Shown here: positions 36,201 to 45,432 of the stretch, one piece after another
How the letters are laid out: the number at the start of each line of letters is the position of its first letter
Position numbering within the stretch: position 1 is the first letter of the stretch
Origin: Streptomyces sp. NBC_01231
GTDB lineage: Bacteria; Actinomycetota; Actinomycetes; Streptomycetales; Streptomycetaceae
NCBI GenBank assembly: GCA_035999765.1
Contig: CP108521.1
Coordinates: 8,246,001-8,310,000, forward strand
DNA: 64,000 nucleotides
Direction of reading: 5' to 3'
Made by a program: the position numbers and the translations under genes
Notes under the pieces: model-generated
Told to the model about the DNA's origin: nothing
Databases searched by the model: none
The model's input: only the letters and a program-made list of their open reading frames with translations

Positions 36201-36624
36201 GGATACCAGCGCGCTTGAGTCCGGCAAGCGTGGCCGCGAGGTCGTATGCGACGGGAGAGCCGATGCCCAGCGCGACTGACCCGTCGCCCTCCGGCACGCC
36301 AGCGGGGGCGGGGCATGTGTTCTCACCCTGCAACCGGGGTTCCATGGGGCGGCCGGGACACGGACGCGGCGACCGGCCCGGCCAACCACGCCCTGCAAGT
36401 CTGCGCCGGCTTCCCCATACGCGGTGGTCCCGCCAGGAACGACGATCACGGGCCGGTCTTGGGAGTGTTCCGCCACTATCAGTCGAGCAAGAAGCAGCAT
36501 GGTGATGCCGTGTGCGCTGCGGCTGTCGCTGAGGGCTTGCGGGCTGCTGCTGGGTACTTCATTCAGGCCCCTACTCCGTGGCTCGAGCGCTCCTGGGGCG
36601 TAGGAATCGTGCGCTACGGTGCGA
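36201..36624. other. Gene-free spacer at the end of the conjugation operon
   Basis: No frame with family resemblance. Separates the decayed region from the terminator of the long minus-strand operon. Confidence 0.35.
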
Positions 36625-36662
36625 GTGTGGCCCTGCGGCATCCCCCGTCCGCAGGGCCACAC
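36625..36662 (-). terminator. Strong hairpin terminating the conjugation operon
   Basis: GTGTGGCCCTGCGG (36625-36638), a ten-base loop, and CCGCAGGGCCACAC (36649-36662): perfect 14-bp arms, 27 bases beyond the stop of the last gene. Confidence 0.8.
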
Positions 36663-36689
36663 TGCTGTGCGCGTGCGTGAGTGTGCTCG

Positions 36690-38057
36690 TCAGCGGCTTC
36701 GGCTCGTCTGCGGTCTGGCGACGCTTGGGATGGCTGGTGCCGCAACGGTGAGGCGCGGAGGCTGCCGCTGGAAGCTGGGGCTGAACCGTCGAGTGCCGGT
36801 GCCGTGCGCGAGTTCCTCGGCCAGGTCGGCGATCATCGGGGCGGGTGCGCAGGGGGAGGCGTGGATCATCCACGTGGGCTGGTCGATGGTGGGGCCGGCC
36901 CACAAGGTCCATGTGGCGAGGCTGCTGTTCGGTTGCTGCGCGGCGAAGGCGTCGAACTGGACACCGGCATCCAGGGAGGCGTTCGTCCAGCGGAGCCAGC
37001 GTCCGTCCACTGTGTGCTTCCATCCCGCGTCAGCGAGGGGCTTCGTGGCGGCGGTGACGGTCTTCTCGTCCACGGGGCTGCCCAGGGCGGTATCCCACCC
37101 GTCACCGTCGGCGAGGTGGGTCAGCAGGGTTTGGAGGATGGGGGCGGGGGCAGTAGCCGTCGCGGTCAGGTACCACATGCGGTCGGACACCGGCGTCTCG
37201 TAGGCGGCCACTGTCCAGGCGGTCTCGCGGGGGTGGGCTTCGTGGACGCGCTCGATACGCAGGGTCTGCGATTCGTGGATCGCGTGGGTGGTTTCGTCTG
37301 ACCATGTGCGCCACTTCTCCCAGTCGCTGTGTGCGGTGAGGAATTCGTCGAGGATGACGTCGTGGTCGCCTGGTTCGGCGGCGCAGGAGGGCACGATCTC
37401 CGGTTCAGGGGCGGGAGGTTCGGGCTCGGTGGTCGGCCTGCCGAGTGAGGCGCGGGCTTGGACGGCCTCGCGCTCGGTGTCGGTCATCGGCGCGGGGCCG
37501 GGGCGCATCGTGTTGCTGTGAACGCGTTCGAAGGCCGCCAGGGCCTGGGCGGGGGAGTCGAAGCTGTCGGCGATCTGCCGCAGGTGGTTCTCTCCGTGGA
37601 GGTAAACGCTCTTGCCGCTGTCGCGGTAGGTGCCGACAGCGACGATGGTGTGACTGTCCCCGGCGTGGGCGTGGATGAGGAGCCGTCCGACGCGGATTTC
37701 GTCGTAGATCTTCTGGGCTTCGTTGGAGACCTCCCGGATTTCCTGGCGGGTGCACCAGGGCATGGGGTAGTCGGCCCAGGTCCATTCCTCGTCGATCGCC
37801 TCGCGGAGCCGAGGGGTGATCTCCGTGGTGATCTCCTCTGCGGCCAGGTCCTGGGCGGTCTTCTCGGCCCAGTAGGGCTCCTCGCGGTCGATGCGGGACA
37901 TGACGAAGGTGCAGTCGTCGAGGGCTTCGAAGCCGTGCGCGGTCAGCAGACCGCGGGCCAGGTTCTGCCGGGAGCCCGTGAGAGTGGCGGTCACGGCGCT
38001 GGAGTGTGTGGGATGAGTGTCGAGGCAGACGTGCGCGTCGATGGAGGGTGTCGCCAC
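36690..38057 (-). CDS. DUF317-domain protein (455 aa), last gene of the operon
   Basis: GTG 38057. The N-terminal region (1-190) is unlike its relatives (TFVMSRIDREEPYWAEKTAQ, EAQKIYDEIRVGRLLIHAHA, GKSVYLHGENHLRQIADSFD). After an acidic/Pro linker, two DUF317-type units follow: HDVILDEFLTAHSDWEKWRT with DRMWYLTATATAPAPILQTL, and KPLADAGWKHTVDGRWLRWT with WTLWAGPTIDQPTWMIHASP CAPAPMIADLAEELAHG. DUF317 is almost confined to Streptomyces mobile elements; its function is unknown. Two further DUF317 genes lie at 46.1-48.1 kb. Confidence 0.75.
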   Translation of the reverse strand: MATPSIDAHVCLDTHPTHSSAVTATLTGSRQNLARGLLTAHGFEALDDCTFVMSRIDREEPYWAEKTAQDLAAEEITTEITPRLREAIDEEWTWADYPMPWCTRQEIREVSNEAQKIYDEIRVGRLLIHAHAGDSHTIVAVGTYRDSGKSVYLHGENHLRQIADSFDSPAQALAAFERVHSNTMRPGPAPMTDTEREAVQARASLGRPTTEPEPPAPEPEIVPSCAAEPGDHDVILDEFLTAHSDWEKWRTWSDETTHAIHESQTLRIERVHEAHPRETAWTVAAYETPVSDRMWYLTATATAPAPILQTLLTHLADGDGWDTALGSPVDEKTVTAATKPLADAGWKHTVDGRWLRWTNASLDAGVQFDAFAAQQPNSSLATWTLWAGPTIDQPTWMIHASPCAPAPMIADLAEELAHGTGTRRFSPSFQRQPPRLTVAAPAIPSVARPQTSRSR

Positions 38058-38120
38058 GTAGGCGTGCTCGCTTCTGCCGGTGGCCGGACCATGGGGGTCC
38101 GGTCACCGGCTGGTTCGGGG

Positions 38121-39248
38121 TCAGCGGGAGATACGCGTGGGTGGGGCTGTGGTCTGCGGCGGGCCGGCTCGGGGCGCGGACGTAGCCCTGGTGCGCGCGG
38201 GCCTCGCCGTAGGAGTCGGCGAGGTGGCGTGACGCCAGCGGGTGCGAACGGCGGATAGTTCGGCGAGTGCGCGGCGGCTGCCGACGACGAGTTGGTACGG
38301 CGTGTTGGTCGGGTCGTCGGTGAACGTCCCGATGAGTTGGCCGACGTGGCGGGCGGTGGCGAGGACGGAGCGCTGGAGGATGCGTTCGCCCCAGTGCTCC
38401 GGGGAGCCGGCTGGCCCGGCTAGGAGGTCGAGCAGGTCTCTCGGATCGGGCCCGGCGTCCAGAAGGCTGCGTTGCTGGGCTTCCCAGAGGACCGTCATGG
38501 GGTCGACGGGGGTGCGACGCCGGGTCAGGGTGGTCAGGCACTGCCACAGCCCGGCGCGCAGGGGGTGGGTGAAGTCCTCGGCGCTCAGCCATCGCATCTG
38601 CTCGACGTCGTCGGGGTGCGCGGTCGCAGTAGCAAGCAGCAGCGTCTCGTCGTCGGCAGCCGCTCCGTCGTCCCGGAGGGTGGCCGGGTGTGGTGCGGGA
38701 GAACGGGGCAGGGAGCCGGAGTGCGGCGGGAACTTTGCGGCGATGTCATTTACGACGGAGGCGAGGGCGTCGGCTTCGTGGAGGGTGGTTGGGACGGAGT
38801 GTGGGAGCGAGGTGTCCCGGGCGGTTTGTGCGAGGCGCTCGGCGGCGACGCGCAGGAGTCGGCGGGCGTGCTCTGCCTCAATCATTTGCGCGTACTCGGA
38901 CGCGTGCCGGGGCCACGGGCAGACCTGGACCAGCGTGTGCAGGTATGAGGCGGTCAGTCCGCGGGCGTTCTCGCGGGCGGCGGCTAGTACCGCGTTGAGC
39001 CAGCTGGTGTCCTTGGTGTGCTGTCCCGGGTCGGGGGCTGCCAGGGTGCGGATCGCGGCGAACAGCGCGCCGTGCGCGGGCTGGGAGAAACAGCCGGGCT
39101 CGAGTCCGGTGATGTCAGTCAGGCGGTGGGGTTCGAGGAGGAGGGCGCCGAGGAGGGCCTGCTCGGCGTAGTACACCGGCTGCGGCGGATGCGTGTCGGG
39201 CAGGTTGTCGAGGTCGTCGTCCTCGTCCGGGGCAGGGGTGCGGGGCAT
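38121..39248 (-). CDS. DnaB N-terminal-domain protein without helicase domain
   Basis: ATG 39248 overlaps the methyltransferase stop (TAATG); the longer upstream frame is antisense noise. 375 residues. A first DnaB-N-like domain at about 25-150 (YYAEQALLGALLLEPHRLTD, GCFSQPAHGALFAAIRTLAA), and a second at about 205-310 (ETLLLATATAHPDDVEQMRW, LSAEDFTHPLRAGLWQCLTT, RRTPVDPMTVLWEAQQRSL). The tail is Arg/Thr/Pro-rich with no Walker motifs. DnaB N-domains bind primase and loader, so this may tune replication initiation. No RecA-type ATPase is present downstream. Confidence 0.75.
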   Translation of the reverse strand: MPRTPAPDEDDDLDNLPDTHPPQPVYYAEQALLGALLLEPHRLTDITGLEPGCFSQPAHGALFAAIRTLAAPDPGQHTKDTSWLNAVLAAARENARGLTASYLHTLVQVCPWPRHASEYAQMIEAEHARRLLRVAAERLAQTARDTSLPHSVPTTLHEADALASVVNDIAAKFPPHSGSLPRSPAPHPATLRDDGAAADDETLLLATATAHPDDVEQMRWLSAEDFTHPLRAGLWQCLTTLTRRRTPVDPMTVLWEAQQRSLLDAGPDPRDLLDLLAGPAGSPEHWGERILQRSVLATARHVGQLIGTFTDDPTNTPYQLVVGSRRALAELSAVRTRWRHATSPTPTARPARTRATSAPRAGPPQTTAPPTRISR

Positions 39249-40522
39249 TAGGCGGCCAGAGTGAAGTCGTCGGGGTTGAGGGGCACGTTCAGGTGCGGGG
39301 CCAGGAGGTGGGCCGCGAGCAACGGGGGGACGGCGTTGCCGATCTGGGAGAACTGCTGCCCTTTTTTGCCGGCCCATGGGTAGTCGGCGGGGAAGGTCTG
39401 GAGGATGCCGGCCTCGCGGGCGGTGATCCGGATCGGCTCCGGCAGGGGCAGCGACGGCGCGTCCTCCGGCTGGGCGGTGGCGGGCTCGGCGACCCAGGTG
39501 CATTCGTTCGCGCGGTGCCCGAAGAACAGCGTCCCGGCCGGCTCTTCGATCGATCTGACGGTGGCGTTGGCCTGGTTGTTGCTGCGCAGAGACCAGGACC
39601 AGCGGTGTGCTTGGTCGGTGAACGCCAGTGCCGGGGCGGAGGCCGCACTGTTCTCGCCGGTGCCGTGGCGGGCGGCCCGCCCGGCTCCTTCGCGGCGGGG
39701 CTGCAGGACGACGGCGTCCGGCCGTGGTGTCCAGGTGCCGCGGTCGCGAGCGTCTGACAGTGTCTTGCGGGAACCGGACGGAAACGGCTCCGGGCCACCG
39801 CCGGGTCCGCCGCCGGCGCAGACCGTCGGGACGGGCCGGTCGGTGGCGCCCCAACCAAGGGCTTCGGCCATGCTGACCCAGCGGGTGCGGCCCGGCCCGA
39901 ACAGCGACTCGGGCTCGGCGACCTGGGCGTGAGTGGGCTCGGGTGGTTCGGCGGTACGGACCCGGGAGGCGAGCAGGATCGCTCGCTTGCGTGTCTGCGG
40001 TACGCCGTAGTCGGCGGCGTTGAGGATGCCGGTCCACACGGAGAATCCCCAGCGGCGGAGGACGGCCGCGTACTGCCGCCACAGCGGCAGCACGTCGGGG
40101 ACCTCCTCCATGGCGACCCAGTCGGGTTCGCCCACTGTGTTCAGCGCGTGGAGGTAGCGCATGGGCTCGGCGGCCAGGAGGCTGCGCTCGTCCTGGCAGG
40201 CGATGAGCAGCTTTGGGCGGGTATCGCGGCCGGAGGCGAGGTCGGCGACCGCCTGGTGCACGAGCGGCTGGTCGACCAGCCCGAGGCGCTTGCCGGCCAT
40301 CGACCACGCCTGACAGGGCGGACTGGCAATGCATCCACGGGTCTTCCCGAGGAATGGCCAGACGGGATACATCGCCACATCGGTCTGGATGGTCAACTGG
40401 CCAGCTGCGGAACGGGTCTTGCAGGCCCAGGCGTCCCATTCCAGTCCGATGTCACGCGTGCCGAGCACCGACAGCGCGTGGCTCCAGCCGCCCGGTCCCG
40501 CGAATAGGTCCAGAACGGTCAA
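39248..40522 (-). CDS. C5-cytosine DNA methyltransferase
   Basis: 424 residues, ATG 40522 overlapping the end of the ATP-PPase gene. Conserved motifs in order: I DLFAGPGG (5-12), IV SPPCQAWS with catalytic Cys70, VI MEEVPD (Glu140-Val142, the ENV position), VIII YGVPQTRKRAILLASR, and X QFSQIGNAVPP near the C-terminus. The region between VIII and X (about 190-350) is the variable target-recognition part. Likely an orphan plasmid methylase protecting or marking the element; no restriction gene adjoins. The recognised site cannot be told. Confidence 0.9.
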   Translation of the reverse strand: MTVLDLFAGPGGWSHALSVLGTRDIGLEWDAWACKTRSAAGQLTIQTDVAMYPVWPFLGKTRGCIASPPCQAWSMAGKRLGLVDQPLVHQAVADLASGRDTRPKLLIACQDERSLLAAEPMRYLHALNTVGEPDWVAMEEVPDVLPLWRQYAAVLRRWGFSVWTGILNAADYGVPQTRKRAILLASRVRTAEPPEPTHAQVAEPESLFGPGRTRWVSMAEALGWGATDRPVPTVCAGGGPGGGPEPFPSGSRKTLSDARDRGTWTPRPDAVVLQPRREGAGRAARHGTGENSAASAPALAFTDQAHRWSWSLRSNNQANATVRSIEEPAGTLFFGHRANECTWVAEPATAQPEDAPSLPLPEPIRITAREAGILQTFPADYPWAGKKGQQFSQIGNAVPPLLAAHLLAPHLNVPLNPDDFTLAA

Positions 40523-41451
40523 GTGGCCAGCCCGAAGTCGTCCTGTACCGGATTGGTTTCACCGCGGCAGGCCCAGGGGGAGCAGCCGTCGACCACGCCG
40601 TTCTCCAGCTCCTCCACGGCGGTGGCACGGTCGTCGACTGGCTGCTTGCGCGCTGCCCACTCGGCGGCCGTGACGTGGTCGATGGGTGCCTGGTCGAGCG
40701 GGACGCGGGAGCGGTGTAGGAACGCCTGCCCGAGCAGTCGGTTCCCGGAGGCGTTCGCGCGGGCGTTGCCCCGGCGGATGGCCGCGTCGAACGCGACCAC
40801 GTCTGCCCATTCCTCCGGGCTGCTGTCCCGGATGTTCCGCCACTGCGCGTTTCCGTGAAATGGGCAACCGAGGCAGCTTGATTTCGGAGTGTCCGCCAGG
40901 CCAATGGAGATCAGATAGCGGACGCAGTCTGCGCGTGACCAGCCGAGGTCGATGAGTGGGTGCTGATTGCGCATGTACTTGACGTCGGCATCCTTGGCCC
41001 GGTGGAATTCATCCGTCGAGATGCCGACCCACTGTTCGACGAATATGTCCTTGGGGATGCGCTGGGGGTAGGGGTACCCGAGGAGTTCTCGGACCTTCTT
41101 CTTGATCGGTTTGATCTTGTATTCCCCGGTGCACTGGCGCCTGGTCATGCCCTGTTCTCCGTCCTGGTTGAGGATGTACAGCGGCATGGGGGCGAAGCGG
41201 TGGTCGGGGTCGAGGGCGTCTTTTCGGATGTTGCCGGCGGAAACACGGATGACGGGTATGCCTGCCGGGGCGGCGATCTCGTGTTCGAGGCGGTCGAGGT
41301 GGGAATAGACGGCCTTTGGTTCCCAGCCGGTGTCGGCGAAGATGGCGTAGTCGACCTTGGGGAGGATGCCCTCGGCAGACAGGGCGAGCATGGCGCTGGA
41401 TTGCACTCCGGCGCCTAGTGAAATGGCGCGGAGAGCGTGGAGTTCGGAAAT
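40519..41451 (-). CDS. PAPS reductase/ATP-PPase family protein
   Basis: The usual start call would be GTG 41406, but that cuts the PP-loop. The frame upstream reads ISELHALRAISLGAGVQSSA, giving the SxGxxSS phosphate loop. AGGA lies six bases before ATT 41451, so initiation there is proposed. Further motifs: YAIFADTGWEPKAVYSHLDR, RRQCTGEYKIKPIKKKVREL, and the cysteine pair SSCLGCPFHGNAQW. These proteins activate a substrate with ATP as in PAPS reductase and DndC; plasmid and phage members are thought to modify nucleic acids or sulfur. It overlaps the hydrolase upstream and the methylase downstream. Confidence 0.8.
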   Translation of the reverse strand: MSELHALRAISLGAGVQSSAMLALSAEGILPKVDYAIFADTGWEPKAVYSHLDRLEHEIAAPAGIPVIRVSAGNIRKDALDPDHRFAPMPLYILNQDGEQGMTRRQCTGEYKIKPIKKKVRELLGYPYPQRIPKDIFVEQWVGISTDEFHRAKDADVKYMRNQHPLIDLGWSRADCVRYLISIGLADTPKSSCLGCPFHGNAQWRNIRDSSPEEWADVVAFDAAIRRGNARANASGNRLLGQAFLHRSRVPLDQAPIDHVTAAEWAARKQPVDDRATAVEELENGVVDGCSPWACRGETNPVQDDFGLAT

Positions 41452-42401
41452 GGCTGGTCCTGGGGGTGGGGTGGGCGGCCCGGTTCAGCGGCGAGGCGGG
41501 CGAGGCGGGCGCTGATAAGGGCCGGGTGGCGGATGGGCAGGGCGTGGGTGGTGCGGGGGAGGATGTCCAGTGCGGCGGCCGGGAGTTGGGCTGCCAGCTG
41601 CTTGGTGTGGGCGGCGGGGATGTGCCGGTCGTCGGCTCCCGCGATGAGCAGCAGCCGGTCGCCGAGCTGGTTCAGCACGGTGAGGTTGTGTGGCTGGTAG
41701 TCGCGCAGGGACTTCCACAGGGCGGCGAGATCACCGGTGGTGGTGTGGCGGACGCCGTGTCGGCAGCGTGGTGGCCCGTCGGCCGGCCGGTCGGGGCGGG
41801 GCGCGAGGGCGTGGGGGTGCGTGGCGGGCAGCCTTCGGCGCAAGAGGTCCACTGCGCGTGGTGCGCGGGCGCAGGTCAGCGCAGTGAGGCTGCGCCCGGC
41901 GGCCAGCAGCCAGGCGCGCGGGCCGCGGCCGGGCACCACACTCGCACCGCCGGACGTGGACGACAGCAGCACCATCCCCTGTACACGTGAAAGGTGTTGG
42001 GGGTGAAGGGCGGTGAGTTCCTGCAGGACGAGGGCGCCCAAGGAGTGCCCGGCGAGCACCAGCGGTCCGGTGGGGACGAGGCGCATCAGGATCTGGTGCA
42101 GGTCGTCAGCGAGCTGCTCGATGGTCAGCTGTGCCCGGCCTCGGAAGGTGTGGCCGTGCGCGCGCTGGTCGTAGCGCAGGACGTCCAGGCCCAGCCCGGT
42201 CAGGTGCTGGGTGTGGACTCGCCACAGGTCGGCGGTGACGGACGCGCCGTGCACCAACAGGACCGTCGCACCGCCGCGACACGGGCGCACAGGTGTGTCG
42301 CGGTAGACGGCCAAGGGCGTGCCGTCCGTGGCCAAGACCGACAACACCTCAGTGACAGAAGGCGGATTGTGCACGGGAGAGACTCCGGAAGTTGGGATCA
42401 C
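41415..42401 (-). CDS. Alpha/beta hydrolase
   Basis: 328 residues, ATG 42401. VLSVLATDGTPLAVYRDTPV and TVLLVHGASVTADLWRVHTQ give the oxyanion loop; LVLAGHSLGALVLQELTALH holds the nucleophile Ser. RLLLIAGADDRHIPAAHTKQ carries the acid, and PRTTHALPIRHPALISARLA the catalytic His. No signal peptide. It is the only ordinary metabolic-looking enzyme among the conjugation accessory genes. The 3' end overlaps the ATP-PPase frame by 37 bases. Confidence 0.8.
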   Translation of the reverse strand: MIPTSGVSPVHNPPSVTEVLSVLATDGTPLAVYRDTPVRPCRGGATVLLVHGASVTADLWRVHTQHLTGLGLDVLRYDQRAHGHTFRGRAQLTIEQLADDLHQILMRLVPTGPLVLAGHSLGALVLQELTALHPQHLSRVQGMVLLSSTSGGASVVPGRGPRAWLLAAGRSLTALTCARAPRAVDLLRRRLPATHPHALAPRPDRPADGPPRCRHGVRHTTTGDLAALWKSLRDYQPHNLTVLNQLGDRLLLIAGADDRHIPAAHTKQLAAQLPAAALDILPRTTHALPIRHPALISARLARLAAEPGRPPHPQDQPFPNSTLSAPFH

Positions 42402-42524
42402 TAGTGGGGCGGCCGTGCAGCGTCCTCACCGGGGCCGTTGAAGCCAGCCGTTGGACTTCGCACCGTGCTTGTCGCTGAGCTTGGGGAGTGGCGGATACCG
42501 AGGGCCCGCCACGGCGAACGGTGG

Positions 42525-43127
42525 TCAGCGGCCGCGCCGCTTGACCGGTGTGTTGGACGGCGGTGCGGGTGCGGCACCGGGGCGGGACGGTGCCGGCGGG
42601 ATGTCCTGCCAGGTGGCGATGCCGAGGTCGATGCGCACGCCGATGCCGTCGGCGTAGAGGTGGGCCTCGGCGCGGACCACGGCGCTGAGCGCATCCTGTT
42701 CGCCAAGTCCGGGCGGCAGCTGGTGCTGCCGTGTTGCTGCTTCTGCTGGTGTGAAGCCGTGCTGCGCGAGGACGGCGTCGGCCTGGTCGGTGGTCGCGGA
42801 TGCGGTGACCGAGCCGTCGGTGAAGCGGATGGTCACATCGGTCTGGGTGGTCGTGCCTGTGCCGTGCTGCCGCGTGGTCCAGGCGAGGTCGACGAGGTCC
42901 ATGGTGTGAGCCATGAGTCCGTAGGCCGCGACACCGGCGCGTTCGTGCGCGTCCTCGGCGGTCTCGGGCGGCAGGAGGTAGAGGGTGCGGCCCTGGTGCT
43001 CGCGGGCGGTGAATCCCGCTCCGGTGAGGATGCGGGCAGCGTTGCGGATATGGCGGTTGAGGACGACGAAGGTCCATCCGTCGCCGGTCGAGCCGATGAA
43101 GACATCGGAATGGTCGGTCAGAGCCAT
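42525..43127 (-). CDS. Hypothetical accessory protein of the AGF/VHLDP-motif family (200 aa)
   Basis: ATG 43127 with CCGGAG upstream. MALTDHSDVFIGSTGDGWTF VVLNRHIRNAARILTGAGFT, REHQGRTLYLLPPETAEDAH; then DVTIRFTDGSVTASATTDQA, DAVLAQHGFTPAEAA. The unit A-x-x-IL-x-x-AGF...Y-x-LP recurs in other genes of this module. C-terminus Pro/Arg-rich. Unknown function, soluble. Confidence 0.65.
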   Translation of the reverse strand: MALTDHSDVFIGSTGDGWTFVVLNRHIRNAARILTGAGFTAREHQGRTLYLLPPETAEDAHERAGVAAYGLMAHTMDLVDLAWTTRQHGTGTTTQTDVTIRFTDGSVTASATTDQADAVLAQHGFTPAEAATRQHQLPPGLGEQDALSAVVRAEAHLYADGIGVRIDLGIATWQDIPPAPSRPGAAPAPPSNTPVKRRGR

Positions 43128-43172
43128 GGCGCTCCGGAGAGTTGGGGGCGATGAGTACGTGGCGGGGCTCGG

Positions 43173-45305
43173 CTACGGGCCCGTCCCGTAGCCGTCCTGC
43201 TGGGGTGCGTGCTTGGCGATGGCGCGGGCGGTTATGGCCTTCGACGCGCGGGCGGAAGCAGCGGACAGCTCGTCGGCGCCGTGCTCCAGATACCAGGGGC
43301 GCAGGTCGAGCATGGCGGCGCGCATGCCGGTGGCGAAGCACAGAGCGGAGCCCTTCGGCAGGGCGCGGATCGCGTCTGCGGGCAGGATGCGCTCCTGCCG
43401 CATCGATACGGAGGTCGACTTGCCGGACTCGGACTGGGAAGTTGACGTGGTCTCCACGTCGTGGTCACCGATCAACCGGGACAGCTTGTCCGCGAAGTCC
43501 GGGTCGTCGATACCGGAGCCGATCACCTTCACAGTGGAGGCGGACCACAGGGCGTCCATGCCCGCGTCCCCCCAGACCTTCTGGCCCTGGCGGTAGGACT
43601 GCAGGATGGTGATCGGGATGATCCCGCGGCTGCCGAGGTGGGAGTACAGGTCCGGTAGGTCGCTGATCTTGCAGACGTTGGCGGCCTCGTCAAGGATCGC
43701 GAGCATCGGCGGATCGAGGCGCCCGCCGGCGCGTTCGGCCTGCGCGGTCGCCGCCCGCATTACGGAGTCCGCGCACGCGGCGATCAGTGCCGACGCTCCT
43801 CCTCCGCCGTCCTTAGACAGCAGATAGAGGGTGTCGGTGGAGGTGACGAATTTGGACGGGTGGAACTCGGGGACTTCCTCTTGCGGGGTGACCCACGCGG
43901 CGATCTCGGAGTTCAGCAGCGCGGCGGCGTACTGGCGGGCGGTCTCGTAGATGCCGTCCCGCGTTTCCGGCGGGCCTTCCACTGTCCCCTTGAGCTGCGC
44001 GGCGACGGCGTTGAATCCGTGGTCGCGCAGGACGTCGAGCGGCGTGCGGTCGGCGGGGAAGGCCAGCCAGGTCATGACATCCGTGATAGGCCGCTCGGCG
44101 AGGGCTGCGGCGAGGAAGAGCTGGGACAGGATGTTGGAGCCGGCCTTGGACCAGAAGTCGCCCTGCTGGCTCGCGTCCACGCTTGCGGCGAGGAAGTGGC
44201 CGGCCAGCCGGTTGGCTCCGTCCAGTGTCTTGGCGTCAGCGAGGGGGTTCCACCACATTTCGCGAGCGGCATGCGCGATCTGCTGCGGATCCATGGACCA
44301 GACCCGGCCCCCTCCGGCGCGGGCGTCGAGGGTGGCGGTATACGCGTCGCCGGCGGCCTTGTTGGAGGTCAGCAGGACCGGTCCGGGGGCGGCCAGGATG
44401 GACGGGATCGCGAGGCTGGTGGTCTTGCCGGATCGTGGCGCCATGATCGCGACGGCAACGTCCTCGTAGCCCATGCGGACCTCGTGCCGCGTCCCCTGCA
44501 GGTTGCCGAGAAGGATGCCGGTGTCCTTCGCCTCGATGGGCTTGGCGCTCTTCAGGCTTGGTCGCAGGGAGCGGGCCTTCGCGGTGATGGCCTTGGCCAT
44601 CAGTGGCTCGATGTCTTTCGCCTTGGCCATCCCGATGATCTTCTTCTTGCGGCCGCCACTGCGGTTGTTGTGGCGGGAGTACAGCGTGCCGGCCACGGCG
44701 CCGAGCGTGAGCAGGACAGCGACCGGGATGATGCGAGCGCCGATCAGCAGGGATGTTTCTCCGGCCCGCGGCCAGAGCTGGTCGGGGTGGAGCAGAGCCG
44801 TGGTCGGCTGGTAGGGGGCCCGGGCATGGCCGGTCAGCCAGGCGGTGATGTTGCCGCTGAGCCAGGCCAGGTGGGACAGGGGGATGACGATGCCGAGCAC
44901 GCCGAGAAGGAGGCGGAAGGCGATGTCGTACCCGTCGCTGGAGGAGCTGGTGGCAGGAGGAGACAAAGGGGGATGTGCGCTTCCGGGAGAGGGGCGTCGG
45001 CGGTCAGCGGATGTGGCCTGGGCCGGGCGGAGGGCGTCGCGGGGCCGGTGAAGGCGTCGCCGGGGCAGTGCTCGGGCAGCGAGCGTGTGCATCCGGTCCT
45101 CCAGGGCCAGGGCCACCTGGACGGTGGGCAGTTCCCGGTAGACGCGGGTGATGAGCTTGGTGTGGGTGGGGGCGCCGATGCTCGAGTACCAGGAGGGCCG
45201 GTCCCTCTCGGGTGCGTGCTGCAGGTGCCACCACTGCCCGTCGGGGTCGGGCTCCAGGCGCGGGAGCGCCTTCTGGTTAGGGCTGGAGAAGATTACGCGC
45301 GGCAT
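43173..45305 (-). CDS. VirD4/TraG-type conjugative coupling ATPase
   Basis: 710 residues. The N-terminal 120 residues are Arg/Pro-rich. Two membrane helices lie at about 128-158 and 183-208. Walker A is MAPRSGKTTSLAIP (about 288-301) with VLLTSNKAAGDAY after it, and Walker B is PPMLAILDEAANV (about 525-537) followed by LGSRGIIPITILQSYRQGQK. This is the layout of TraG/VirD4 coupling proteins that bring DNA to a type IV secretion channel, so the element transfers by a T4SS-like route rather than by the FtsK-like TraB of small Streptomyces plasmids. Confidence 0.88.
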   Translation of the reverse strand: MPRVIFSSPNQKALPRLEPDPDGQWWHLQHAPERDRPSWYSSIGAPTHTKLITRVYRELPTVQVALALEDRMHTLAARALPRRRLHRPRDALRPAQATSADRRRPSPGSAHPPLSPPATSSSSDGYDIAFRLLLGVLGIVIPLSHLAWLSGNITAWLTGHARAPYQPTTALLHPDQLWPRAGETSLLIGARIIPVAVLLTLGAVAGTLYSRHNNRSGGRKKKIIGMAKAKDIEPLMAKAITAKARSLRPSLKSAKPIEAKDTGILLGNLQGTRHEVRMGYEDVAVAIMAPRSGKTTSLAIPSILAAPGPVLLTSNKAAGDAYTATLDARAGGGRVWSMDPQQIAHAAREMWWNPLADAKTLDGANRLAGHFLAASVDASQQGDFWSKAGSNILSQLFLAAALAERPITDVMTWLAFPADRTPLDVLRDHGFNAVAAQLKGTVEGPPETRDGIYETARQYAAALLNSEIAAWVTPQEEVPEFHPSKFVTSTDTLYLLSKDGGGGASALIAACADSVMRAATAQAERAGGRLDPPMLAILDEAANVCKISDLPDLYSHLGSRGIIPITILQSYRQGQKVWGDAGMDALWSASTVKVIGSGIDDPDFADKLSRLIGDHDVETTSTSQSESGKSTSVSMRQERILPADAIRALPKGSALCFATGMRAAMLDLRPWYLEHGADELSAASARASKAITARAIAKHAPQQDGYGTGP

Positions 45306-45432
45306 CAGGGGGCGTGTCCGTAGCTGCAGGCGCGGTGCAGGGGCACGGTAACTCAGGCTGGATCGCCGCCGCCGGCCAGGTGACGCGGGCCGACGGAGTC
45401 AACCTCCACCGTCTGGGGGGAGTTGGGCGCGG

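Noticed and set aside
39249..40439. N-terminal extension of the DnaB-N protein to 772 codons
   Set aside because: The extension overlaps the methyltransferase out of frame and is Arg/Pro noise; the TAATG overlap gives a natural start.
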